Assembly (NCBI RefSeq): GCF_902498785.1
Contig: NZ_LR701493.1
Span: forward strand, 868,724 to 932,723
DNA from: Sphingomonas sp. EC-HK361
GTDB lineage: Bacteria > Pseudomonadota > Alphaproteobacteria > Sphingomonadales > Sphingomonadaceae
Length of the DNA stretch: 64,000 nucleotides
Direction of reading: 5' to 3'
Position 1 is the first letter of the stretch. Every line of letters begins with the position of its first letter. A program made the position numbers and the translations under genes. Positions 25,648 through 35,957 of the stretch are shown here, piece after piece. Under the pieces are notes generated by a model. That model had not been told where the DNA came from. It saw only the letters and a program-made list of their open reading frames with translations, and ran no database searches.

Positions 25648-27642
25648 ATGAAAGCCTATTGGATCGCGGGCCTGCTCGCCGCCACCGCCGCCGCCGCGGT
25701 CGCTGCCGGCCCGCAATATGGCACGTTCGGCTTCGATGAGGCCGGCATGGACAAGTCGGTCGCGCCTGGCGACGATTTCTATGCCTATGCCAATGGCACA
25801 TGGGCGAAGAAGACCCCGATCCCCGCCGACGAATCCAATTACGGTGCCTTCAACGTTCTCGCCGACCAGTCGCGCGAGCAGACCCGCGGCATCCTGGAGG
25901 CCGCTAAGGCCGATCCCAATTCCAAGATCGGCACCGCCTATGCGACCTATCTCGATACCGCCGCGATCGACGCCGCTGGACTGAAGCCGATTCAGCCGTG
26001 GCTCGCGAAGATCAAGGCGACCGACAAGGCTGGCTATGCAGCACTCGTTGCCGAGGCGGATCGCAACGGCGTGGGCACGCCGTTCAACTCCGGCGTCGGG
26101 CAGGATTCCAAGGCGCCCGACACCTATATCGTCGGGCTGCGCCAGTCGGGGCTCGGACTGCCCGACCGCGATTATTACATCAGCGCCGACCCCAAGCTTG
26201 CCGAGGCGAAGGCGGCGTATCGCACCCACATCGCGAAGATGCTGACGCTCGCCGGCGAACCGAATGCCGACGCGCGCGCCGCCGCGATCGTCGATTTCGA
26301 GACAGAGATCGCGAAAGTCAGCTGGACGCGAATCGACAGTCGCGATGCCGACAAGACCTACAACAAGATGGCGGTCGCCGATCTGGTGAAATCGGCGCCC
26401 GGGTTCGATTTCGTGACCTATTTCAAGGGCGTCGGGACGCCGGTCGACACGCTGATCGTCGCGCAGCCGACCGCGGTCACCGGCATTGCTCGCCTCGTCG
26501 GCGCGGCACCGATCGGGGTGCTGCGCGACCAGCTTCTCGTCCGCTCGCTCGACGGGTTCGCGCATGTCCTGCCGCGCGCCTTCGATGCCGAGCAGTTCGC
26601 CTTTTACGGCACGACGCTGAACGGCACTCCGCAGCAGCAGGAGCGGTGGAAGCGGGGAGTCGACTGGACGCAGGGCGCGCTGACCGACGACGTGTCCAAG
26701 CTCTATGTCGCGAAATATTTTCCGCCCGCCACCAAGGCGGCGGCGGATGCGCTGGTCAAGAACGTCATCGCCGCGATGAACCGGCGGATCGACAAGCTCG
26801 ACTGGATGGCGCCCGAAACGAAGGTGAAAGCGCACGCCAAGCTCGCGGCCTTTACCCCGCGGATCGGCTATCCCGACAAGTGGCGCGACTATTCGGCGCT
26901 TCGGATTGCGAAGGGCGATGCGTTCGGCAATGAACTGCGCGCGAACCAGTGGAGCCACGACTACAATACTGGCAAGCTGGGCAAGCCGATCTATCGCTGG
27001 GAATGGGGAATGACCCCGATGACGGTGAACGCGCAGGCCAATTTCGGGCTCGTCGCTATCACCTTCCCCGCCGCGATCCTGCAACCGCCCTTCTTCGATC
27101 CCAAGGCCGACCCGGCGGTCAATTACGGCGGCATCGGCGCGGTCATCGGGCACGAGATGAGCCATCATTTCGACGATCAGGGCGCGAAGTTCGACGCGAA
27201 GGGACGCCTCGTCCAGTGGTGGACCGACAAGGATGTCGCGGCGTTCAAGGCGCGCACCGATGCGCTCGCGGCGGAATATGATGCGTACGAGCCGCTCCCG
27301 GGCATGCACGTGAAGGGCAAGCTGACGCTGGGCGAAAACACCGCAGACCTTGCCGGGCTGACAGCCTCCTACGACGCGTATCATGCCTCGCTGAACGGCA
27401 AGCCCGCGCCGGTGATCGACGGGTTCACCGGCGACCAGCGCTTCTATCTGGGCTGGGCGCAGGTCTGGCGGCGCAACTACCGCGAGGCGAACCTGCGCCA
27501 GCGGCTGCTCACCGATCCGCATTCCCCGTCGGAGCAGCGGACGTGGATCGTGCGCAATCTCGATCCCTGGTATGCGGCCTACAAGCCGACGCCAGGGCAG
27601 AAGCTGTATCTGAACCCGGATCAGCGCGTCAGGATCTGGTGA
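25648..27642 (+). CDS. M13 family metallopeptidase, copy 2
   Basis: Paralogue of the preceding gene. Signal peptide KAYWIAGLLAATAAAAVAAG, zinc motif HEMSHH near residue 501 in GAVIGHEMSHHFDDQG, third ligand in GENTADLAG near 564, and C-terminal DQRVRIW. 664 aa. AGGAGG precedes ATG 25648; the frame upstream of it only reads the repeat. Architecture and many blocks are shared with copy 1, but the central region differs, suggesting an old tandem duplication with possible change of substrate. Both gene products are expected in the periplasm or on the cell surface. Confidence 0.95.
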   Translation: MKAYWIAGLLAATAAAAVAAGPQYGTFGFDEAGMDKSVAPGDDFYAYANGTWAKKTPIPADESNYGAFNVLADQSREQTRGILEAAKADPNSKIGTAYATYLDTAAIDAAGLKPIQPWLAKIKATDKAGYAALVAEADRNGVGTPFNSGVGQDSKAPDTYIVGLRQSGLGLPDRDYYISADPKLAEAKAAYRTHIAKMLTLAGEPNADARAAAIVDFETEIAKVSWTRIDSRDADKTYNKMAVADLVKSAPGFDFVTYFKGVGTPVDTLIVAQPTAVTGIARLVGAAPIGVLRDQLLVRSLDGFAHVLPRAFDAEQFAFYGTTLNGTPQQQERWKRGVDWTQGALTDDVSKLYVAKYFPPATKAAADALVKNVIAAMNRRIDKLDWMAPETKVKAHAKLAAFTPRIGYPDKWRDYSALRIAKGDAFGNELRANQWSHDYNTGKLGKPIYRWEWGMTPMTVNAQANFGLVAITFPAAILQPPFFDPKADPAVNYGGIGAVIGHEMSHHFDDQGAKFDAKGRLVQWWTDKDVAAFKARTDALAAEYDAYEPLPGMHVKGKLTLGENTADLAGLTASYDAYHASLNGKPAPVIDGFTGDQRFYLGWAQVWRRNYREANLRQRLLTDPHSPSEQRTWIVRNLDPWYAAYKPTPGQKLYLNPDQRVRIW

Positions 27643-27748
27643 CCTCGCGGATTTGACCGCACGCGCGGCACGCGGCTCGACCGGCGGTGCTGCGCGCAGC
27701 GGTGAAGCGCCTTGACGACGGCCGCTCGCGGGCGTGAAGAGGACGGCG

Positions 27749-30136
27749 ATGGCCTCCCTTCCGATCAGTGTGCAATCCGGGTTCGGCCCGCGCGGGGCGA
27801 TGGCGATCGCGGTGGGGGCGGGGATCGCAGCGGCGCTCGTCATCCTCTGGCTCGTCGGCAGCGTAGAGCTGGCGGCAGGATTCCTGGCGAGCAGCCTCGT
27901 CTTCGGCGGCACGGTCATAGCCTGGCGCTTGTTCGGCAAGCGCGGCGAGGCGGATGTGCCCGCGGTTGACTGGGGCCTGGCGCGGGAGATCGCGCAGGCG
28001 AGCGACGACGCGGTCGCGATCACCGATCGCAGCGGACGGCTGGTCTGCGCGAACGACCGCTATGACGATCTGTTCGCGGGGTTTCCCACGCCGCCGAACC
28101 TGCCGCTCGACGGCAATGGCGTGGCCGAACTCGGCGCGGCCGGGCGGGCAGCCTGGCGCGACGGCACGGCCGCGCTCGATCGGCTTGCGATCCGGGGCTT
28201 GCCCATCACCGTCGCCATCGCGCGGACGGGAGCGGAGCAGGACATGCTCGTCTGGCGCTTCGGCGGCGGTGTCGTGCTCGACCGGCTCGTGGCCTTCGCA
28301 CAATCGCTGGGCGGCGAAACAGGGGACCGCCTGGCATCGGCGGGGATCATGGCCGCGCTCATCCAGCCCGATGGCCGCATCCTCGCCGCCAACCGCGTCC
28401 TGCGCGCCCGCGCGGTGGGGCGCGAGGGCGCCTCGATCGATGGGCGCGATTTCGCGCAATTCCTGATCGCCGATGCCGAAGGACTGGTCCGGTTCGAGCG
28501 CGAGGGGCTGGACGGCAATCCGCTGCGTCTCGTGCAGATTCCCTTTCTCGACGGCGAGGAGACGCCGCTGCTCGTCGCGCTGCTCGATGAGGATGGTCGG
28601 GGTCAGCCGAGGCTCGGCGCGAGTGCTGCGGCTGATATCCGCAGCCTTGTAGGGCTGATCCCGTTCGGCATGGCACTCGTCGATCGCGAGGGGCGGTTCA
28701 TCCAGTTGAACGAAGCATTTGCGCGCGCCGCCGGGATCGATCCGGCGAGCGCACCGCTATATCCCGGCGATCTCGTCGTGCGTGAGGACAAGACCGCGGT
28801 CGCCGACGCCGTTCGCCGGTTCGCTGGCGGCGCGACGCATTCCACCGACATGGCGGTGCGACTTAAGGATCACCCCGACGAACCCGTCGCGCTGACCATC
28901 GCGAGCGCGCGTGGGCTCGGCGATGCGGCGGTGCTGCTCAGCCTCAAGGACAATAGCGAGGAAAGCCGGCTGAAGCGCGAAGTCGCGCAGGCGACGAAGA
29001 TGCAGGCTGTCGGCCAGCTTGCCGGCGGTGTCGCGCATGATTTCAACAACATCCTGACCGCAATTATAGGCCACTGCGACCTGATGCTGATGCGTCATTC
29101 GCCGGGTGACAGCGATTATGACGATATCCAGCAGATCAGGACCAACTCTAACCGTGCCGCCGGCCTGACGCGCCAGCTGCTTGCGTTTTCGCGCCAGCAG
29201 ACGCTTCGCCCGCAATTGTTGCAGTTGCCCGACGTCGTTTCCGAAGTGTCGAACCTGCTGAAACGCCTGATGGGCGAGACGGTGAAGCTGGTGGTCAAGC
29301 ACGGCCGCAACCTGGGCCCGGTCCGCGCCGATCCGGGGCAGCTCGAACAGGTCGTCGTCAATCTCGCGGTCAACGCGCGCGACGCGATGGTGTCGAGCAA
29401 CGCGAGCGGCGGTACGCTCACCATCCAGACGCGGTCCGTGTCGATCGCAGAGGTACGCCGGCTGGGCGAGGATATCCTGCCGCTCGGCGAATATACCGCG
29501 CTCGAAGTGTCCGATACCGGCACCGGGATTCCGCCGGAAGTGCTGCCCAAGATTTTCGAGCCGTTCTTCACCACGAAGGAGGTCGGCAAGGGCACCGGGC
29601 TCGGCCTCTCCACGGTCTATGGCATCGTCAAGCAATCGGGCGGGTATATCTTTGCGGATTCCAAGGCCGGGCAGGGCGCGACCTTCACCATCTATCTGCC
29701 CGTCCACACCGCCGCCGCGACGCCGAAGCAGAAGGCCGCCGCCAAGCCGCGCCAGAGCGATCTGTGGGGATCGGGGACCGTCTTGCTGGTCGAGGACGAG
29801 GACATGGTCCGCGCGGTCGCCGAACGCGCGCTCGCACGGCAGGGTTATACTGTGCTGACCGCCGAGAATGGCGAGGCCGCGCTGGAGGTGATCGAGAAGA
29901 ATCCGCGCCCCGATCTGCTCATTTCAGACGTGGTGATGCCGACGATGGACGGGCCGACGATGGTCCGCCAGGTGCGCAAGCGCTATCCTGATCTGCCCAT
30001 ACTGTTCATGTCGGGCTATGCCGAGGAGCAGATGCGCAAGTCGATCGACCTCGACAATGTTTCCTTCCTGCCCAAGCCCTTCTCCGTTCAACAGCTTGCC
30101 GAGGCGGCACGCGACGCGCTGACCCCGCTCGGCTGA
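27749..30136 (+). CDS. cckA: Hybrid histidine kinase CckA
   Basis: Cell-cycle and development kinase of alphaproteobacteria that feeds phosphate through ChpT to CtrA. Two N-terminal membrane helices (about residues 20-60) precede PAS-type regions. The HisKA motif [19 protein letters not shown] has the phospho-His near 429. The ATPase domain has [10 protein letters not shown] and [15 protein letters not shown]. The C-terminal receiver has LLISDVVMP, with the phospho-Asp near 726 and the lysine in FLPKPFS. 795 aa from ATG 27749; GTG 27734 is an alternative. The match to the CckA HisKA core is strong. Confidence 0.92.
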   Translation: MASLPISVQSGFGPRGAMAIAVGAGIAAALVILWLVGSVELAAGFLASSLVFGGTVIAWRLFGKRGEADVPAVDWGLAREIAQASDDAVAITDRSGRLVCANDRYDDLFAGFPTPPNLPLDGNGVAELGAAGRAAWRDGTAALDRLAIRGLPITVAIARTGAEQDMLVWRFGGGVVLDRLVAFAQSLGGETGDRLASAGIMAALIQPDGRILAANRVLRARAVGREGASIDGRDFAQFLIADAEGLVRFEREGLDGNPLRLVQIPFLDGEETPLLVALLDEDGRGQPRLGASAAADIRSLVGLIPFGMALVDREGRFIQLNEAFARAAGIDPASAPLYPGDLVVREDKTAVADAVRRFAGGATHSTDMAVRLKDHPDEPVALTIASARGLGDAAVLLSLKDNSEESRLKREVAQATKMQAVGQLAGGVAHDFNNILTAIIGHCDLMLMRHSPGDSDYDDIQQIRTNSNRAAGLTRQLLAFSRQQTLRPQLLQLPDVVSEVSNLLKRLMGETVKLVVKHGRNLGPVRADPGQLEQVVVNLAVNARDAMVSSNASGGTLTIQTRSVSIAEVRRLGEDILPLGEYTALEVSDTGTGIPPEVLPKIFEPFFTTKEVGKGTGLGLSTVYGIVKQSGGYIFADSKAGQGATFTIYLPVHTAAATPKQKAAAKPRQSDLWGSGTVLLVEDEDMVRAVAERALARQGYTVLTAENGEAALEVIEKNPRPDLLISDVVMPTMDGPTMVRQVRKRYPDLPILFMSGYAEEQMRKSIDLDNVSFLPKPFSVQQLAEAARDALTPLG

Positions 30137-30190
30137 CGCAGCCTCGCAGCGTCGCTTGCGCAAATCCGCGATGCCGTTATGCATCGCCGC

Positions 30191-30544
30191 ATGACGTCGC
30201 CCTCCCGTGTCCTCATCGTGGAGGACGAGCCGCTGATCGCCATGATGCTCGAGGACTTTCTCGACATGCTGGATCGACAGGTCGCAGGCACCGCCGATAA
30301 TTGCGCGCACGCGCTGGCGCTGATCGAAGGCGGCGGCATCGATGCAGCCATTCTCGATGTGAACCTGCGCGGCGGCGAGCGGAGCTGGCCGGTGGCGGAT
30401 GCGCTCGCGGCACGCGGGGTGCCCTTCGTCGTGGCGACGGGCGGCGGCGATGATAGCGTAGAGCCGGCACATCGCGGGCGCCCGCGGCTGCAGAAGCCCT
30501 TTACGATGGATCATGTCGAAAAGGTTCTGGGCGAACTCGCGTAA
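30191..30544 (+). CDS. Single-domain response regulator
   Basis: 117-aa receiver domain with no output domain. It has the acidic pair VLIVEDEP, phospho-acceptor AAILDVNL (about residue 55) and a lysine in RLQKPFT. ATG 30191 is chosen; ATG 30179 is possible. It starts 54 bases after cckA on the same strand. Stand-alone receivers act as phosphate carriers or sinks or bind a partner protein, but nothing here shows which. The conserved Thr/Ser position reads VVATGGGDD. Confidence 0.85.
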   Translation: MTSPSRVLIVEDEPLIAMMLEDFLDMLDRQVAGTADNCAHALALIEGGGIDAAILDVNLRGGERSWPVADALAARGVPFVVATGGGDDSVEPAHRGRPRLQKPFTMDHVEKVLGELA

Positions 30545-30587
30545 TTTCCTTGCGTCTTATGTCATGGGAACGACATAGGCGATCGCC

Positions 30588-32309
30588 ATGAGCCAGAGAT
30601 TCGACAAGTCCCGCCTGCCGAGCCGTCACGTGTCGGTCGGCCCCGAACGCGCGCCGCATCGCAGCTATTATTACGCGATGGGGATTCCTGAGGCGGACAT
30701 CGCCAAGCCGTTCGTCGGGCTGGCGAGCGCGGGGAACGACAGCGCGCCGTGCAACACGACGCTCGATGCGCAGGCCGATGCGGCACGCGCCGGGGTGATC
30801 GCCGGCGGCGGGATGCCGCGGCGCTTCAACACGATCACCGTCACCGACGGCATCGCGATGGGGCATCAGGGGATGAAATCCTCGCTCGTCAGCCGTGAGG
30901 TCATCGCTGATTCGGTGGAGCTCTCGGTGCGCGGCCATTGCTACGACGCGCTCGTCGGCTTTGCCGGCTGCGACAAGTCGCTGCCGGGCATGATGATGGC
31001 GATGCTGCGGCTGAACGTGCCGTCGATCTTCGTCTATGGCGGGTCCATCCTGCCCGGCCACTTCCACGACAAGGACGTGACCGTCGTCGATGTGTTCGAG
31101 GCCGTCGGCCAGCATGCGGCTGGAAACTGCCCGTTGCAGGAACTCATCGAGCTGGAAAAGGTCGCCTGTCCCGGTCACGGGGCGTGCGGGGGCCAGTTCA
31201 CCGCGAACACGATGGCGTGCGTCGGCGAGGCGATCGGGCTGTCGCTGCCCAATTCGAACATGATGCCCGCCGCCTATCCCGATCGCGCCGCGCTGGCCGT
31301 TGCGGCGGGCGAGCAGGTGATGGAGCTCGTCGCGCGCAACATCCGCCCGCGCGACATCTGCACCCGCGCCGCGTTCGAGAATGCCGCGCGCGTCGTGGCC
31401 GCGACCGGCGGATCGACCAACGGCGCCTTGCATCTGCCGGCAATGGCGAGCGAGGCGGGGATCGCGTTCGACCTGTTCGACGTCGCGGAAATATTCAAAT
31501 CAACGCCTTACATCGCCGATCTCAAGCCCGGTGGGAAATATGTGGCGAAGGACATGTATGAAGCCGGCGGCGTGTACATGCTGATGAAGACGATGCTCGA
31601 TGGCGGGTTTTTGGACGGCAATTGCCTGACAGTTACGGGCAAGACGCTCGGCGAGAATATCGATGAGGTGACGTGGAACCCGGACCAGAAGGTCATCTAT
31701 GACGTGAAGACGCCGCTCAGCCCGACCGGCGGCGTGGTGGGCTTGCGCGGCACGCTCGCGCCCGATGGGGCCATCGTGAAAGTCGCCGGCATGCACCGCC
31801 TGCAATTCGAGGGACCGGCGCGATGCTTCGACTGCGAGGAGGACGCCTTTGCCGCGGTCGAGGCGCGCGCGATCCGCGACGGAGAGGTCATCGTGATCCG
31901 CTACGAAGGGCCGAAGGGCGGACCCGGGATGCGCGAGATGCTGTCGACGACCGCCGCGCTCTACGGCCTTGGGCTTGGCGAAAAGGTGGCGCTCATCACC
32001 GATGGGCGCTTTTCGGGCGGAACGCGGGGATTCTGCATCGGCCATGTCGGCCCGGAGGCGGCGGACGGCGGACCGATCGCGCTCGTCGAGGATGGCGACC
32101 TGATCCGCATCGACGCCGAGGCGGGCACGATCGATCTTGAGGTGAGCGAGGATGTGCTTTCCGCGCGCCGGGAGGCGTGGCGCCCGCGCGTCAACGATTA
32201 TCAGGCGGGCGCGCTCTGGCGCTATTCGCAGACCGTCGGGCCTGCGTATAAGGGCGCGGTCACGCATCCGGGAGCCGCCGCCGAACGCCATGTCTTTGCG
32301 GATATCTGA
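30588..32309 (+). CDS. ilvD: Dihydroxy-acid dehydratase
   Basis: Dehydrates 2,3-dihydroxy acids to 2-oxo acids in valine, leucine and isoleucine synthesis, using an iron-sulfur cluster. Cluster cysteines are visible in [26 protein letters not shown] and [29 protein letters not shown] and the C-terminal [20 protein letters not shown] are family signatures. 573 aa. The 3' end overlaps the next gene by 20 bases. Confidence 0.95.
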   Translation: MSQRFDKSRLPSRHVSVGPERAPHRSYYYAMGIPEADIAKPFVGLASAGNDSAPCNTTLDAQADAARAGVIAGGGMPRRFNTITVTDGIAMGHQGMKSSLVSREVIADSVELSVRGHCYDALVGFAGCDKSLPGMMMAMLRLNVPSIFVYGGSILPGHFHDKDVTVVDVFEAVGQHAAGNCPLQELIELEKVACPGHGACGGQFTANTMACVGEAIGLSLPNSNMMPAAYPDRAALAVAAGEQVMELVARNIRPRDICTRAAFENAARVVAATGGSTNGALHLPAMASEAGIAFDLFDVAEIFKSTPYIADLKPGGKYVAKDMYEAGGVYMLMKTMLDGGFLDGNCLTVTGKTLGENIDEVTWNPDQKVIYDVKTPLSPTGGVVGLRGTLAPDGAIVKVAGMHRLQFEGPARCFDCEEDAFAAVEARAIRDGEVIVIRYEGPKGGPGMREMLSTTAALYGLGLGEKVALITDGRFSGGTRGFCIGHVGPEAADGGPIALVEDGDLIRIDAEAGTIDLEVSEDVLSARREAWRPRVNDYQAGALWRYSQTVGPAYKGAVTHPGAAAERHVFADI

Positions 32310-32688
32310 CGCCTCATCGCGGCTGCTCCTCGCTAGTGTTGCGCTCGCGGTGACGAGCGGCTGCGGCCGGCCCAAGCCCGACGATGCGGCGGTGACGAAG
32401 GTGGAGACTCAGGCGCGCGCCGACGCGGGCGAGGTGCTTTGCGCACGTGGTGATGCACCGCTGGCCAAGGTCTGTTCGCTCGCCCGCGCGCAGGACGGGC
32501 ATGGGCTGTTCCTGACGATCGCCTTTCCGGACGGCGGCTTCCGGCGCTTCGTCATCCCGAACGACGGAACGGGAATCGCCGCCGCTGACGGAGCCGAGCG
32601 GGCGGAAGTGACGACGCCAGCGCCGGACCGCGTCGATGTGGCAATCGGTGGCGATCGCTTCCGGTTGCCCGCGACGATCGCGCCGTGA
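32290..32688 (+). CDS. Hypothetical exported protein (possible lipoprotein)
   Basis: 132 aa from ATG 32290, inside the end of ilvD. The N-terminus has a hydrophobic segment, [16 protein letters not shown]. The VTSGC resembles a lipobox, but Thr at -3 is unusual, so either lipoprotein or secreted protein is possible. The body includes [44 protein letters not shown], a small beta-rich domain I do not recognise. It overlaps the start of the NAD(P)HX repair gene by four bases. Confidence 0.7.
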   Translation: MSLRISDASSRLLLASVALAVTSGCGRPKPDDAAVTKVETQARADAGEVLCARGDAPLAKVCSLARAQDGHGLFLTIAFPDGGFRRFVIPNDGTGIAAADGAERAEVTTPAPDRVDVAIGGDRFRLPATIAP

Positions 32689-34046
32689 CCCCCATCGCCG
32701 GGATGCCGGTGCTGACCGCCGATCAGATGCGCGCGGCAGAAGCGGCGCATGGCGATCTGGCAGGACTCATGGAGCGCGCCGGGACCGAGGTCGCCGAGGC
32801 GGTGCGGCGGCTGGCTGGCGGTGCGGAGGTGCTGATCCTCTGCGGCCCCGGTAATAATGGCGGCGACGGCTATGTCGCCGCGCGTATCCTCGGCGATCAC
32901 GGACACAGGGTGCGGGTCGCAGCGGCCGGCGAGCCGCGCACGGAGCTGGCACGGGCCACGCGGCAGAGGTGGCCCGGCGCGGTAGAACCGCTTGCCGACG
33001 CTGCCCCGGCGCCGATCGTGGTCGATGCGCTGTTCGGCACCGGGCTGACCCGTGCGCTCGACGTGGGCCATGCCGAACCGCTCGCTCGTCTCTGCGGCAA
33101 GGCGCGGCTCAGCATCGCGGTCGATCTGCCGAGCGGGGTCGCGACGGACGATGGCGCGGTCCTTGGCGACGTGCCGCGCTTCGACCTCACCCTGGCGCTG
33201 GCGGCGGTGAAGCCCGCCCATGTCCTTCAACCCGCGGCGAGCCGCTGCGGAACCATCCGCCTGCTCGACATCAGGCTGGCGATGAGGAGCGATGCGGCTG
33301 TCCTGGCGCGGCCTGACCTTTCACCGCCGGCGGCGGACGCGCACAAATACAGCCGCGGGATGGTGGCGGTCGTCGCGGGCGCGATGGACGGGGCGGCGCG
33401 GCTGGCGGCGACGGCGGCGATGCGAAGCGGCGCGGGGTATGTCCTGCTGCTCGGCGGCAGCGGCGGGCCGGATGCGCTCGTGCGGCGCGATCATGATGCG
33501 GATGCGCTGGCGGATCCGCGGATCGGCGCGATCGTCATTGGACCCGGCCTTGGACGCGACGACCGCGCACGAGAGCGTCTGTCGGACGCGCTGGCGTCGA
33601 AACACCCGGCGATCATCGATGGCGACGCGCTTCATCTCCTCGATCTGGCCGAGATCGCTTCGCGCAAAGTGCCGGCGATCCTCACCCCGCATGCCGGGGA
33701 ATTCGACGCCCTGTTCGGCAAGTCGGACGCGAGCAAGATCGACCGGGCACGCGATGCGGCGGCACGGAGCGGCGCGGTGGTCGTGTTCAAAGGCGCCGAC
33801 ACCGCCATCGCATCGCCCGATGGCCGCATCCGCATCGATACAGGTGCATCGCCCTGGCTATCGACCGCGGGAACGGGGGACGTGCTCGCCGGCGCGTGCG
33901 GCGCGATGCTCGCCGGGCTGCACGATCCGTTCCGGGCGGCCTGTGCCGCGGTCTGGCTTCACACCGACGCCGCACGCCGGTGCGGCGCGGCCTTTATCGC
34001 GGATGATTTGGCGGGAGCGCTCACCGCGGCTAGAGCCCGCGCATGA
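32685..34046 (+). CDS. nnr: Bifunctional NAD(P)H-hydrate epimerase/dehydratase
   Basis: Repairs hydrated NAD(P)H. The N-terminal YjeF_N epimerase domain (residues 1-210) has LILCGPGNNGGDGYVAARIL and VDLPSGV. The C-terminal ADP-dependent dehydratase domain (about 220-453) has VIGPGLGRDD, LTPHAGEF and the nucleotide-binding TAGTGDVLAGACGAMLAG. GTG 32685 overlaps the previous stop. Its 3' end contains the candidate promoter of the next gene. Confidence 0.94.
   Translation: MTPIAGMPVLTADQMRAAEAAHGDLAGLMERAGTEVAEAVRRLAGGAEVLILCGPGNNGGDGYVAARILGDHGHRVRVAAAGEPRTELARATRQRWPGAVEPLADAAPAPIVVDALFGTGLTRALDVGHAEPLARLCGKARLSIAVDLPSGVATDDGAVLGDVPRFDLTLALAAVKPAHVLQPAASRCGTIRLLDIRLAMRSDAAVLARPDLSPPAADAHKYSRGMVAVVAGAMDGAARLAATAAMRSGAGYVLLLGGSGGPDALVRRDHDADALADPRIGAIVIGPGLGRDDRARERLSDALASKHPAIIDGDALHLLDLAEIASRKVPAILTPHAGEFDALFGKSDASKIDRARDAAARSGAVVVFKGADTAIASPDGRIRIDTGASPWLSTAGTGDVLAGACGAMLAGLHDPFRAACAAVWLHTDAARRCGAAFIADDLAGALTAARARA
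34008..34035 (+). promoter_or_regulatory. Candidate internal promoter for the RNA m5U methyltransferase
   Basis: TTGGCG (34008-34013), 16 bases, CTAGAG (34030-34035), inside the end of nnr. ATG 34043 begins seven bases after the -10, so a leaderless transcript is possible in addition to operon read-through. Confidence 0.35.
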
Positions 34047-35239
34047 CCTCCATCATTCGTGTCGCGGCTCGCGGCGAGGGCGTCGCAGTGGACGGCCGCC
34101 ACATTCCCTTTGCCGCGCCGGGCGATGATGTTGCGGCGGACGGCACGGTCGTGCCCGGCCCGCACCATCAGACGCCACCATGCCGCCACTTTCCGACCTG
34201 CGGTGGCTGCCAGCTCCAGCATCTCGACGACGAGAGCTGGTCGGGTTTCATCGTCGATCGCATCGCGGGGGCGCTTGCCGCGCAGGGGATCGAAACCGAC
34301 ATCCGCACGCCGCTGCTGTCCCCGCCGCGGACCCGCCGCCGCGCGACGCTGCATGCCGAGCGCAAGGGCGGCCGCATCGTGCTTGGCTTCACCGAACCGT
34401 CGAGCCACACGATCGTCGACATCACCGAATGCCACGTCCTTGCGCCCGATCTTTTCGCGGTCGTGGCGCCGCTGCGCAAGCTGCTCGCGACGCTGAGGTT
34501 GAAGCGCCGCGCCGACATTCACCTGACCCGCGCCGATCAGGGCATCGACCTTCTCGTCACCGGGCTGTCGCCCGACGGGCTGGCGGCGGCGGAAACGGTG
34601 ACGGCCTTTGCCGAACGCAACGCGCTGGCCCGCTTCGCCTTTGACGATGGCTATGGCGCCGAGGTGCGCTGGGAGCCGCAGCCCGTCACGATCACCCTCG
34701 GCGGCATCCCCGTCGCACTGCCGCCGGCGTCGTTCCTGCAGGCGACCGAGGAAGGCGAAGCGGCGTTGGTTGCCGCCGTGCGCGAGGGGATGGGCGATGC
34801 GCAGCTTGTGGCGGACCTGTTCTCCGGCCTCGGCACCTTTGCGCTCTCGCTTGCGGGCAAGGTCTATGCGGCGGAGGCGGCACGCGATGTCGTTATGGCG
34901 TTGAAATCGGCCGCTTCCGCCCGCCACCGGCCGGTCTTTGTCGAGCACCGCGATCTTTTCCGCCGACCGCTGACGCCAGCGGAACTCGATCGCTTCGAGG
35001 GGGTCGTTCTCGATCCCCCGCGTGCCGGAGCGCGCGAGCAAGCGATCGCGCTTGCTGCCAGCAGGACCGGGCGTGTCGCCTATGTTTCGTGCAATCCCAG
35101 CAGCTTCGCACGCGATGCGAAGACTTTGGTCGAAGGCGGGTGGCGGCTCGATTGGGTGCAGCCGGTCGGTCAGTTCCGCTGGTCGACCCATGTGGAGCTC
35201 GCGGCGCAGTTCAGTCGGTCGGATAATCCGCCCGGGTGA
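34043..35239 (+). CDS. RlmD/RumA-type RNA m5U methyltransferase
   Basis: SAM-dependent methylation of a uridine at C5 in rRNA or tRNA. An N-terminal iron-sulfur motif is visible as [14 protein letters not shown] (C-X5-C-X2-C), with the fourth Cys in ITECHVL. The SAM motif is [14 protein letters not shown]. The catalytic region has [10 protein letters not shown], followed by the nucleophile Cys in [12 protein letters not shown]. 398 aa. There is no obvious TRAM domain beyond a short N-terminal beta region. Target (23S U747 or U1939 type) cannot be settled from sequence. Its last 29 bases overlap convergent truA. Confidence 0.9.
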   Translation: MTSIIRVAARGEGVAVDGRHIPFAAPGDDVAADGTVVPGPHHQTPPCRHFPTCGGCQLQHLDDESWSGFIVDRIAGALAAQGIETDIRTPLLSPPRTRRRATLHAERKGGRIVLGFTEPSSHTIVDITECHVLAPDLFAVVAPLRKLLATLRLKRRADIHLTRADQGIDLLVTGLSPDGLAAAETVTAFAERNALARFAFDDGYGAEVRWEPQPVTITLGGIPVALPPASFLQATEEGEAALVAAVREGMGDAQLVADLFSGLGTFALSLAGKVYAAEAARDVVMALKSAASARHRPVFVEHRDLFRRPLTPAELDRFEGVVLDPPRAGAREQAIALAASRTGRVAYVSCNPSSFARDAKTLVEGGWRLDWVQPVGQFRWSTHVELAAQFSRSDNPPG

Positions 35240-35957
35240 AAAACAGCCCGTCAGGCGGCGCATTCAGCCCGAGCGCTGACCGATCGCGGGCGTCGAGCGC
35301 GGCGGCCATGTCGTCGGGCGACCATTTCCCCTGACCCACCAGCGCGAGGCAGCCGACCATCGAGCGGACCTGATGGTGCAGGAACGAGCGCGCGGACGCG
35401 AAGATATCGATGCGGTCGCGGTCCGCGACGACATCCAGCCGGTCGAGCGTGCGGATCGGGCTGTCCGCCTGGCAGTGTGCGGAGCGAAAGGTCGTGAAGT
35501 CATGCCGCCCGACCAACCGCGCGGTGCCGTCCGCCATCGCGGAGGTGTCGAGGGGCGCGGGTATCCGCCAAGCCAGCCCGCGTTCGAAGGTCAGTGGCGC
35601 GCGCCGGGTGATGATGGTGTAGCGATAGTGCCGCTTCACGCAGGTGAACCGCGCATGCCAGTCGTCGGGAACCGCGGCGCAGGCGAGGATCGCGACGGGC
35701 GCAGGCCGCAGGCGCGCATTGATCGCTTCCATCAGCCGGAATGCGGTGATCGGCTTTTCGATATCGACATGCGCGCGCATCGCGGTGGCGTGGACGCCCG
35801 CATCGGTTCGCCCCGCGGCATGAACCTGCGCGGGAGCGCCGGTAATGGCGAGCAGCGTGTCCTCGATCGCCTGCTGCACGCTTGGTCCATGTGACTGGCG
35901 CTGCCAGCCCATGAACGGGCGGCCGTCATATTCGATCGTCAGCGCAAAGCGCGTCAA
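35211..35957 (-). CDS. truA: tRNA pseudouridine synthase TruA
   Basis: Makes pseudouridine at positions 38-40 of tRNA. The start [18 protein letters not shown] is typical, and the catalytic Asp lies in [29 protein letters not shown] is the third family block. 248 aa from TTG 35957, which overlaps the fmt stop as TTGA; no ATG or GTG lies nearby in frame before the conserved region. Translation is probably coupled to fmt. Confidence 0.93.
   Translation of the reverse strand: MTRFALTIEYDGRPFMGWQRQSHGPSVQQAIEDTLLAITGAPAQVHAAGRTDAGVHATAMRAHVDIEKPITAFRLMEAINARLRPAPVAILACAAVPDDWHARFTCVKRHYRYTIITRRAPLTFERGLAWRIPAPLDTSAMADGTARLVGRHDFTTFRSAHCQADSPIRTLDRLDVVADRDRIDIFASARSFLHHQVRSMVGCLALVGQGKWSPDDMAAALDARDRSALGLNAPPDGLFFTRADYPTD

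Noticed and set aside
23413-27900. Very long minus frames (over 700 codons) opposite both M13 genes
   Set aside because: Both arise at the same relative position of paralogous genes, as expected from codon bias rather than from two real antisense proteins.
30558-30577. TATGTC/GACATA inverted repeat before ilvD
   Set aside because: Only six bases per arm; too short to call an operator without conservation data.
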